Of a DNA stretch of 7,640 nucleotides, positions 1 through 5,379 are shown one piece after another. Source of the DNA: an uncultured Lachnospiraceae bacterium (GTDB taxonomy: Bacteria; Bacillota; Clostridia; Lachnospirales; Lachnospiraceae). The DNA is taken from positions 1 to 7,640 of the forward strand of contig CAMWKA010000074.1 in assembly GCA_947174725.1 (NCBI GenBank). The letters run 5' to 3'. A program made the translations under genes and the position numbers. Position 1 is the first letter of the stretch. Every line of letters begins with the position of its first letter. The notes below the pieces were generated by a model. It had not been told where the DNA came from. It did no database searches and saw only the letters and a list, made by a program, of their open reading frames with translations.

Positions 1-688
1 CTCTTACACCGATATCCACACGATTGGATTTTGTTGGTACGGACAATTCTTTGCACACCGTTTCCATCCATTTACTGCCGCTTCGCCCTGCGGAGATAAT
101 GCAATAAGTCCCCTCATAAGTATCCTTTTCCGTCTCTGCCTGATAACCTCCATCGGTCTTTTTGACACTCTTCACTGCCTCATTAAAACGAAAATCCACT
201 TTATCCTTCAATTCCTGATATATGTGATCCAACACCACATAATTGATATCCGTTCCCAGATGACGAACGGATGCATCCAACAGGTGCAGACCATTTTGCA
301 GACATAGCTTCTTGATCTCCGTATTTGCCGTTGAATACAGTTTTGTCCCTTCACCTCCGTGGGTTAGGTTGATCTCATCCACATATTTCATCAGATCAAT
401 CGCCCGGTCTTTCCCTATGTACTCATACAGCGTTCCGCCGAACTGATTTGTTATATTATATTTCCCATCCGAAAAGGCTCCTGCGCCGCCAAATCCATTC
501 ATAATAGAACAGGGTTTACAGCCGATACAGGATTTTACCTTCTTCCCATCAATCGGGCATTTCCTCTTATCCAATGGATTGCCTGCTTCCAGCACCGTAA
601 TCTTCAAATCCGAATTTAATTTTACCAGTTCATACGCGGAAAAGATTCCTCCCGGTCCTGCCCCAATAATGATTACATCACTTTTCAT
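1..688 (-). CDS. NAD(P)/FAD-dependent oxidoreductase, COG2509-type (N-terminal part, runs off window)
   Basis: This is an FAD-binding dehydrogenase of the uncharacterized COG2509 type; its substrate is not known. About 229 residues are visible and the frame is still open at the window edge, so the C-terminal half is missing. The protein begins MKSDVIIIGAGPGG, the Rossmann-fold dinucleotide-binding motif (GAGPGG, residues 9-14), followed by an acidic residue at the end of the second strand (TVLEAG, about 31-36). Residues 44-60 hold a Cys cluster (CP then SCIGCKPC), followed by MNGFGGAGAFSDGKYN, which I recognise as typical of this family. ISAGRSGSKWM (about 200-210) and VDIGVR near the edge also fit. 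The ATG is preceded by AGGAGGGG a few bases upstream, which fixes the start. The protein looks cytoplasmic, with no signal peptide. It lies 71 bp after the 75-residue gene with no terminator between them, so the two are probably co-transcribed. The family assignment is confident; the reaction is unknown. Confidence 0.9.
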   Translation of the reverse strand, partial: MKSDVIIIGAGPGGIFSAYELVKLNSDLKITVLEAGNPLDKRKCPIDGKKVKSCIGCKPCSIMNGFGGAGAFSDGKYNITNQFGGTLYEYIGKDRAIDLMKYVDEINLTHGGEGTKLYSTANTEIKKLCLQNGLHLLDASVRHLGTDINYVVLDHIYQELKDKVDFRFNEAVKSVKKTDGGYQAETEKDTYEGTYCIISAGRSGSKWMETVCKELSVPTKSNRVDIGVR

Positions 689-759
689 GAACTCCCCTCC
701 TATATCATCTATCTCACTATAAAGTCTTTTATAAAACCATTTCTTTCATCAGCGTTTCT

Positions 760-987
760 CTAAAACATAAACATCATATCCATAAATATTGGCGGATTGT
801 CGCCGGTATACCAAATGACGATCCCTTGTTCCATCACCTGTCTCAACCACAACATCAGTCCATTATTATCCGTATATGCAACCTCCGCCGATTGCAACAT
901 CCCGTATGTATAGACCGGATTCCTTAAAGCCACATACTGATTGGGATAAGTTTTGTTGATCTGTTCCCTTGTCATACGTTCCGCCAT
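760..987 (-). CDS. small conserved-looking hypothetical protein, 75 aa
   Basis: I do not recognise this protein. It begins MAERMTREQINKTYPNQYV and continues with AEVAYTD and WYTGDNPP, ending in a Met/Phe-rich tail (FMDMMFMF). There is no signal peptide, no clear membrane segment and no Cys or His cluster. The pattern of a YPNQYVAL strand, a helix containing LMLWLRQV and a final strand IVIWYTG suggests one small folded alpha/beta domain; this is inference from composition. The ATG is preceded by AGAGGGGG at a good distance (993-1000), a strong ribosome binding site, and this is the main reason to accept the gene. It lies 89 bp after hflX, where I see no convincing terminator, and 71 bp before the FAD-dependent dehydrogenase, so it may belong to a transcript with either neighbour. 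A second Met at residue 5 is a less likely start. Confidence 0.75.
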   Translation of the reverse strand: MAERMTREQINKTYPNQYVALRNPVYTYGMLQSAEVAYTDNNGLMLWLRQVMEQGIVIWYTGDNPPIFMDMMFMF

Positions 988-1076
988 AATAACCCCCTCT
1001 TAGACAATCATTTACTTAGGTGTTTGCTAAACAATCGCTTTATAATTTTATCATTCCACAATTCTGTCCATGAGGC

Positions 1077-2360
1077 TTACACTAAATATTTTTCATACTT
1101 TCGATAATCTTCCACTCTCATCCGCACTTTCATCCTTACGCCCTGCTCCTCATAGGAAACCTCCTCTACGGCCGCGCTTTGGTTCAGATAAGATACGATC
1201 CCGCCCTGATCATAAGGGAAGCAAAACTCTCCCGATTGATAACGGTCTGCAAGCGTCTTCTCCATCAGATCCAGCAGTTCCGTCAATCCAATGCCCCTCT
1301 TGGCTGACATATAGATCCTATTGCCGCGAATGACAGGCAGCGTTTTTTCATCCATGCACAAGTCCGCTTTATTATAAACATAGACCACCGGAATATCTCC
1401 TGCGCCAAGTTCCTCCAATGTCTGATACGTTACATTGATCTGATCATCCCTGTTAATATCCGAAAAATCGATCACATGCAGCAAAATATCCGACTCTATC
1501 GCTTCCTCCAAAGTAGAATGAAACGCTTCCACCAGATGATGCGGCAGCTTGGAAATAAAACCGACCGTATCCGACAACAAAAACGGCTGATGATCCGGAG
1601 GATTGATCTTTCTAACAGTCGTATCCAAGGTTGCAAACAGCATATCCTCTTCGTAAACAAGCTTTTCCGAAGCCATAACATCTTTCCGGTAATACTGCTT
1701 AATCATGGTATTCATCAAAGTAGATTTTCCTGCATTCGTATAGCCCACCAAGGCAGCCCTGACAGCTCCGGTTTCGTTACGCTTCTTTCTTTGCGTCACC
1801 CGTTCTTTCCTGATCTGTGCCAATTCCTTGCGAAGCTCGCTCAGACGGTGTTCCAGCTTACGTCTGTCCAGTTCCAGCTTCTTTTCACCGGCGCCCTTAT
1901 TGGCGCGGCTTCCTCCTCCACCGCCCTGTCTGGATAACGCTTCATGTATGCCAACCAAACGCGGCAGCATATACTGCAGTCTCGCGATCTCGACCTGCAG
2001 CTTTGCTTCCCTGCTCTTTGCCCTCTTCTCAAAAATCTCTAAAATCAGTGATGTTCTGTCCAAGATCGGACAGCGGAGCTGATTCTGAAGATTCCTGATC
2101 TGCGTAGGCGACAGCGTATTATCAAATATGATCAGATCGGCGTTCAACTCCTCCATAGCAGCCAACGCCTCATATACCTTCCCGGATCCTATGTATAACG
2201 CCTTATCTGGGCGTTCCATCTTCTGCTCCATCCTGCCTGCCACATCCATATCACAGGCCTTCGCCAACTCCGAAAGCTCCCGCATGGATAGTTCAAAATC
2301 TTTTTCCTCCGGCAGACACACCCCTACCAGAAGGGCGCGCTCTTTGTTTTCTATTTCCAT
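1077..2360 (-). CDS. hflX: GTPase HflX
   Basis: HflX is a ribosome-associated GTPase that binds the large subunit and, in studied bacteria, splits or rescues stalled 70S ribosomes under stress; it acts in the cytoplasm. The protein has 427 residues, normal for the family. The N-terminal HflX domain (about 7-160) shows ALYIGSGKV and the family hallmark LDRTSLILEIFEKRAKSREA, then SRQGGGGG and KGAGEKKLELDRR. A helical coiled-coil linker follows (about 160-195, rich in Lys, Arg and Glu). The G domain has all its motifs: GYTNAGKS (206-213, P-loop), TLDTT (244-248), DTVGF (264-268), NKAD (330-333) and SAK (352-354). The C-terminal tail (about 375-427) is the usual small domain. The ATG follows AAGAGGA by about 6 bases. 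The gene starts 49 bp after the amidohydrolase stop with no terminator between, so co-transcription is likely. All GTPase motifs are intact, so I expect it to be active. Confidence 0.97.
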   Translation of the reverse strand: MEIENKERALLVGVCLPEEKDFELSMRELSELAKACDMDVAGRMEQKMERPDKALYIGSGKVYEALAAMEELNADLIIFDNTLSPTQIRNLQNQLRCPILDRTSLILEIFEKRAKSREAKLQVEIARLQYMLPRLVGIHEALSRQGGGGGSRANKGAGEKKLELDRRKLEHRLSELRKELAQIRKERVTQRKKRNETGAVRAALVGYTNAGKSTLMNTMIKQYYRKDVMASEKLVYEEDMLFATLDTTVRKINPPDHQPFLLSDTVGFISKLPHHLVEAFHSTLEEAIESDILLHVIDFSDINRDDQINVTYQTLEELGAGDIPVVYVYNKADLCMDEKTLPVIRGNRIYMSAKRGIGLTELLDLMEKTLADRYQSGEFCFPYDQGGIVSYLNQSAAVEEVSYEEQGVRMKVRMRVEDYRKYEKYLV

Positions 2361-2409
2361 TTCTGTCCTCTTGCCCTATGCGAGCTTATTACTTTCATTT
2401 CTCTCGCGT

Positions 2410-3585
2410 TTATTTTACCACATTTTTTCGACGATGCACAATCCTACCATCAATAATCGTATAAAAAGTCTCTGTAAAAATTTCCATCGGATTGCCGGAA
2501 AAAATTGCAAGATCTGCATCCTTTCCCACCTCGATACTACCCATGCGATCCGCCACCCCGCATATTTTAGCCGGATTGATGGTAATCGCCCGAAGGCCTT
2601 CGTCCATGGACAGTCCTGCTTTCACCGCCAATCCCGCACAATAAGGCAACGACTGAATCAACGAAACAGGATGATCCGTCGTAATCGCCAGAAGAATATT
2701 ATTTTTTTCCATGATCCCCGCCGTCTTAAAAGACGCGTACTGTATCTCTATCTTGCTCCTGCTTGCCAGATGCGGTCCTAAAATAACCGGATAACCGGTC
2801 TTAGAGATATCCTCCGCGATCAGATGTCCTTCCGTGCAATGGTCCAATGTGATATCCAGATTGTATTCCTGAGCAATGCGAATCGCGGTATAGATATCGT
2901 CCGCACGGTGAGCATGTACTTTCAATGGGATCTCTTTTTTCAATACCGGAAGCCAGCATTCATAACGATAATCTTCTTTAAAATCATCCGTCTTTTTTTC
3001 CTTTTTCAACATATACTGCTTTGCCAAAAACAACTCTTCCCGCAGCATCGACGCAATTGCCATTCTGGTTGACGGCATTTTATTCTGACCGGAATAATTC
3101 ACCTTAGGATTCTCGCCAAACGCTGCCTTCATCGCGGCAGGAGCTTTCACGATCATATCATCGATCCGCCGGCCGAAAGTTTTTACAAAAGCAAACTGAC
3201 CGCCTACCACATTGGAACTGCCCGGTCCGATCATTGCCCCAGTGATACCCGCCCTGACCGCTTCGCCAAATGCGGCGTCCATGGGATTGATCGCATCGAT
3301 CGCACGAAGATATGGCGTAACGGGTTCTTCTGTTTCATTGCAGTCATCCCCTTCCATCCCTTTCTTCTCTTCTGTGATTCCCATATGACAGTGCGCTTCT
3401 ATAATTCCCGGCATGACGATACAGTCTTCGGCATTTAGAATCTCGCCTTCAAAATCAGGCGGCAGGAGTTCCTGTTCCCCTACCGCCGCTATCTTACCAT
3501 CCTTAATGAGTATATTTCCACGCTTTTCGCCAAGTCCCGACTTACCCTGCATCGTATAAAGCAATCCGTTTTTAATATAAATCAT
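2410..3585 (-). CDS. amidohydrolase family protein (imidazolonepropionase-like, COG1228)
   Basis: This is a metal-dependent hydrolase of the amidohydrolase superfamily, related to HutI and similar cyclic-amide hydrolases; the real substrate cannot be read from sequence. Counting from MIYIKNG, the protein has 391 residues. It opens with a beta-sandwich strand set (IKNGLLYTM, ILIKDGKIAAVG). PGIIEAHCHMG follows, with metal ligands H65 and H67. Further ligands are in KVHAHRADD (H224, H226), LDHCTEGH (H249) and TTDHP (D304). The C-terminal sandwich has NPAKICG and GSIEVGKDADLAIFSGNP, typical of the family. No hut gene lies nearby, so histidine degradation is not supported. The frame opens further upstream, to an ATG at 3636, but those residues come from a hairpin. 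The only ribosome-binding-like sequence, GGAAAGG (3599-3605), is 1 nt from an ATG at 3597 and 13 nt from the ATG at 3585. I prefer 3585 because family members begin with this strand. Confidence 0.9.
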   Translation of the reverse strand: MIYIKNGLLYTMQGKSGLGEKRGNILIKDGKIAAVGEQELLPPDFEGEILNAEDCIVMPGIIEAHCHMGITEEKKGMEGDDCNETEEPVTPYLRAIDAINPMDAAFGEAVRAGITGAMIGPGSSNVVGGQFAFVKTFGRRIDDMIVKAPAAMKAAFGENPKVNYSGQNKMPSTRMAIASMLREELFLAKQYMLKKEKKTDDFKEDYRYECWLPVLKKEIPLKVHAHRADDIYTAIRIAQEYNLDITLDHCTEGHLIAEDISKTGYPVILGPHLASRSKIEIQYASFKTAGIMEKNNILLAITTDHPVSLIQSLPYCAGLAVKAGLSMDEGLRAITINPAKICGVADRMGSIEVGKDADLAIFSGNPMEIFTETFYTIIDGRIVHRRKNVVK

Positions 3586-3598
3586 ACTAATAACCATG

Positions 3599-3605
3599 CC
3601 TTTCC
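3599..3605 (-). promoter_or_regulatory. possible ribosome binding site of the amidohydrolase gene
   Basis: GGAAAGG is the only purine-rich box near the start of the amidohydrolase. It is too close to the ATG at 3597 (1 nt) and rather far from the ATG at 3585 (13 nt). The start is therefore uncertain by four codons, and translation may be weak. Confidence 0.4.
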
Positions 3606-3611
3606 ATAACC

Positions 3612-3643
3612 CGCAAAATTTGTGCCGTTGGCACAAATTTGCG
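3612..3643 (-). repeat. hairpin, second of two after the spoIIQ-like gene
   Basis: This inverted repeat has arms of about 14 bp with one bulged base and a 3-nt loop. The core reads GTGCC-AAC-GGCAC on the minus strand, flanked by AAATTT on both sides and closed by a G-C pair. It directly abuts the next hairpin, sharing base 3643. The short U-run after the GC core (AAATTTTGC) could let it act as a weak terminator for the spoIIQ-like gene. Alternatively it is part of a dispersed intergenic repeat. Confidence 0.75.
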
Positions 3644-3678
3644 ATTGAAAAATAAGCTATCGAGCTTATTTTTCAATC
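3643..3678 (-). repeat. perfect 16-bp inverted repeat (hairpin) after the spoIIQ-like gene
   Basis: The arms are GATTGAAAAATAAGCT and its exact reverse complement, separated by a 4-nt loop. The repeat begins 6 nt after the stop codon of the spoIIQ-like gene and runs straight into the second hairpin. The stem is AT-rich and has no U-run after it, so it is not a standard intrinsic terminator. It could protect the mRNA 3' end, help termination together with the second hairpin, or be a mobile intergenic repeat unit. Confidence 0.8.
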
Positions 3679-3684
3679 TACACT

Positions 3685-4548
3685 TTATTGCATAATATTC
3701 AAAGGATTCACCGGTTCTCCATCCTTCGTCATCTTAAAATACACATTACACCCCTCTTCAGAATAAAAGATCGAAGGTTCTGCAACATATCCCAGAATAT
3801 CACCTTTTTCCACATAATCGCCGACGGAAACCGCATAATCTTCCAATTGCCCATAAGTCAGCTGATAACCGTCACCCAGATCACATATGATAGTTCCTCC
3901 GGTCTCCACATTCTCCCTGATGGATAAGATCTTTCCATCCGCTGCGGCCGTAATCGGTTGTCCCACCGTTGCTTCGATCACAACGGAAGGATTATAACGA
4001 TACTGGTTTAATGTCTTATAATAAACGACCTGATTCATACTGTAATTCATAAGGATATTGCCAACAATCGGCCAAGCCAGTTCATCTGACTCCGAAAAAT
4101 GCAGCGTTACCTCCGGCGCAGACGTCCGATTATCCACAGTCCCCCGCGCGGTGTCCGTCACATTTTCAGACGGAAGAATCTCTTCCTCTGAAATATCAAG
4201 CCAATCATTTGCTTCTTCTACGTCCTGCCCTAGCATTGCCCGATCTTCTACCGGCAATACAACATCACTGGTGTTAGCTTCTTCATAGTTGATCTCCACA
4301 TCCAGATCATCTGATGGGTTGACCGGATTCTGCGGCTGAAGTCCAGCAATCTGGTCTGCGATATCATTGGTTTGATTCTGTATTTCTTCATTTAATTCAT
4401 TCAGATCGATTCGATTCTGATCATTATCCTGTGTATTCCTTTGATTAACATAGATTCCTGTCATGGTCAACGCAGTCAAAATAAACGCTGACGCAGCAAG
4501 CATGATAATCCGTTCCTTCCGTAATCCGGACTTCCTGTTTTTTTTCAT
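3685..4548 (-). CDS. spoIIQ: SpoIIQ-like sporulation protein with degenerate LytM/M23 domain
   Basis: SpoIIQ is a forespore membrane protein that joins mother-cell SpoIIIAH across the intermembrane space during engulfment. This protein has 287 residues, close to B. subtilis SpoIIQ (283). It has a basic N-terminus, one membrane segment (about 14-34), a long acidic, Asn/Gln-rich linker (about 38-155) and a LytM/M23 fold (about 159-285: LAWPIVGNILMNYSM, YYKTLNQYRY, ITAAADGKI, VGDYVEKGDILGYV, GEPVNPLNIM). The WP-V-G-I-M-YSM and KTLN-YR pattern is SpoIIQ-like rather than general M23. Both zinc motifs are lost: the usual HxGxD region reads YNPSVVIEA (N186, V190) and HLHF reads NVYF (268-271). Peptidase activity is therefore not expected. 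AAGGAGG lies 5 nt before the ATG at 4548, which decides against an ATG six codons upstream (4566). The neighbouring SpoIID-like gene supports a sporulation role, as the two genes are adjacent in other Clostridia. Confidence 0.85.
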   Translation of the reverse strand: MKKNRKSGLRKERIIMLAASAFILTALTMTGIYVNQRNTQDNDQNRIDLNELNEEIQNQTNDIADQIAGLQPQNPVNPSDDLDVEINYEEANTSDVVLPVEDRAMLGQDVEEANDWLDISEEEILPSENVTDTARGTVDNRTSAPEVTLHFSESDELAWPIVGNILMNYSMNQVVYYKTLNQYRYNPSVVIEATVGQPITAAADGKILSIRENVETGGTIICDLGDGYQLTYGQLEDYAVSVGDYVEKGDILGYVAEPSIFYSEEGCNVYFKMTKDGEPVNPLNIMQ

Positions 4549-4553
4549 TGCAT

Positions 4554-4560
4554 CCTCCTT
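4554..4560 (-). promoter_or_regulatory. ribosome binding site deciding the spoIIQ-like start
   Basis: AAGGAGG lies 5 nt upstream of the ATG at 4548. The upstream in-frame ATG at 4566 is itself followed by this box and has no site of its own, so the shorter 287-residue protein is the likely product. Confidence 0.85.
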
Positions 4561-4605
4561 AAACATCTAATTCCATGGAAATCTTCCAAATCAATTGTCA
4601 TTAGA

Positions 4606-4634
4606 TATTTTTACCCGAATGCACCGCTTTATTC
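4606..4634 (-). promoter_or_regulatory. candidate sigma-F-type promoter for the spoIIQ-like gene
   Basis: In the 66-bp gap before the spoIIQ-like gene, the minus strand reads GAATA (4630-4634), 14 bp, then GGTAAAAATA (4606-4615). The second box fits the published sigma-F -10 pattern GGnnAnAMTR at every fixed position. The first box differs by one base from GYATA, and the spacer is about one base short. The -35 box overlaps the stop region of the SpoIID-like gene. A forespore sigma-F promoter is what the known biology of spoIIQ predicts, but this is a pattern match made by eye. Confidence 0.45.
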
Positions 4635-5250
4635 AAAAGTATTGATAGATTACATAATCAGCATAATTAGTTTTCAAAATTGACTCGCAGTCCGTTCCGT
4701 CATGAGAAAAATTACATATGGTAATTTCTTCTATTTTGCCATTTTTTAGAAGTATTTTTCCCGCTGTTTCTGAAATGATATTTCTGATCTCTTTTTCATA
4801 AATTGGAAAATTCTGCCCCCAATAATCCCTGCGTTCCTGATAGGACCAAATATCATAAAAATTTTTTCCGGCTTCCAGGTCAAACAAAAAATTGCTTCTT
4901 AATATGATAGAAAGTGCTTTTAATTCTTCCCTTGAATAGCCTTTATCATAATACTGTGCCAAAAGACCGCAAAGATATTCATCCGTCGGTATGGTCTGTG
5001 TTCCTTTTTCTGTCAGGATGGTAATCACCGGACCTGTCAGCACAGGCAGTTTCTCCGCCTCATCGATTCCTCTTCCAAAGACAGTTATAATATAAGGCAA
5101 AAACAGGACAACACAAAAAATGATACCGGTTCGTTTTAATACCGGTATCATTTTTTGTACGGGTTCAAATTGTTTATTAGGAATATGTAAGACTGATTTT
5201 CGCATTTTATAAAATTTCATATTATAAGATTTCATTTTAAAAAATTTCAC
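4633..5250 (-). CDS. short, degenerate SpoIID-like membrane protein
   Basis: SpoIID is a sporulation lytic transglycosylase that acts at the septum during engulfment. This 205-residue protein has a basic N-terminal tail, one membrane segment (about 41-58) and an outside domain (about 72-205) that aligns without gaps to the SpoIID core: EYLCGLLAQYYDKGY (91-105) and EELKALSIILRSN (108-120) match the family's eYL.GVvaaEMP...EALKAQAVAARTY. The catalytic Glu of AEMP falls on Y100. The protein ends at a strand resembling LLKNGKIEEITICNFSHDG, so the C-terminal half, with the usual SHGVGMSQYGA region, is absent; typical length is about 340. The 66-bp gap downstream cannot hold the missing part, so this is not a simple frameshift. 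The start is uncertain: a GTG at 5250 has a weak GGAAAAAG box 13 nt upstream, and ATGs at 5235, 5220, 5205 and 5151 are in frame with no better sites. It is probably a non-enzymatic partner of the SpoIIQ-like protein. Confidence 0.75.
   Translation of the reverse strand: MKFFKMKSYNMKFYKMRKSVLHIPNKQFEPVQKMIPVLKRTGIIFCVVLFLPYIITVFGRGIDEAEKLPVLTGPVITILTEKGTQTIPTDEYLCGLLAQYYDKGYSREELKALSIILRSNFLFDLEAGKNFYDIWSYQERRDYWGQNFPIYEKEIRNIISETAGKILLKNGKIEEITICNFSHDGTDCESILKTNYADYVIYQYF
5113..5158 (-). repeat. perfect 18-bp inverted repeat inside the SpoIID-like gene, terminator-like
   Basis: The arms ACAAAAAATGATACCGGT and its exact reverse complement flank a 10-nt loop. On the minus strand the stem contains a CCGG core and ends in TTTTTTG, so it has the shape of a two-way intrinsic terminator. 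It nevertheless lies inside the coding sequence, about 90 bp after the first start codon, covering the codons just before and into the membrane segment. An in-frame ATG at 5151 sits within the first arm. Confidence 0.85.
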
Positions 5251-5265
5251 TTTAAAAGATTTCTT
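5206..5265 (-). repeat. four imperfect 15-bp tandem repeats over the start of the SpoIID-like gene
   Basis: Four consecutive 15-bp units read AAGAAATCTTTTAAA, GTGAAATTTTTTAAA, ATGAAATCTTATAAT and ATGAAATTTTATAAA on the minus strand. The last three encode MKFFK, MKSYN and MKFYK. Each of these units begins with a possible start codon. The unit is five codons long, so gain or loss of a copy would change the N-terminal tail without shifting the frame. Confidence 0.8.
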
Positions 5266-5276
5266 TTTCCATATTC

Positions 5277-5307
5277 AAAATATCTTCTGTAATATCTATA
5301 ATATAAC
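5277..5307 (-). promoter_or_regulatory. weak candidate sigma-E-type promoter for the SpoIID-like gene
   Basis: GTTATATT (5300-5307), 15 bp, then GATATTTT (5277-5284) loosely resembles the mother-cell sigma-E pattern KMATATT / CATACAHT. The -35 is good apart from one base, but the -10 matches only partly. The 129-bp gap is very AT-rich, so chance matches are expected. I list it because spoIID is a sigma-E gene in studied spore formers. Confidence 0.25.
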
Positions 5308-5379
5308 CTTATCTTATAAAATGTTACAATCAACCTAATGCTTTATCATAAAAAATTTTCCGCGGCTGAATTGCCATGG

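Noticed and set aside
1001..1036. Direct repeat TAGACAATC / TAAACAATC upstream of the 75-residue gene
   Set aside because: It is nine bases with a mismatch in AT-rich DNA, easily expected by chance.
2381..2390. Shared 10-mer CGAGCTTATT with the hairpin at 3661-3670
   Set aside because: Many shared 10-mers are expected by chance in a window this size, and the surrounding bases differ.
1070..2781. Several plus-strand open frames opposite hflX and the amidohydrolase
   Set aside because: They are mirror frames of well-supported genes, with Ser/Arg/Pro-rich composition and no family features.
3586..3636. N-terminal extension of the amidohydrolase to an ATG at 3636
   Set aside because: The extra residues are encoded by the hairpin arm, have no ribosome binding site and precede the normal family start.
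5340..5379. Terminator after the Ca-loop gene
   Set aside because: There is a CCGCGG followed by an A/T run, but no real stem, so termination there is not supported.
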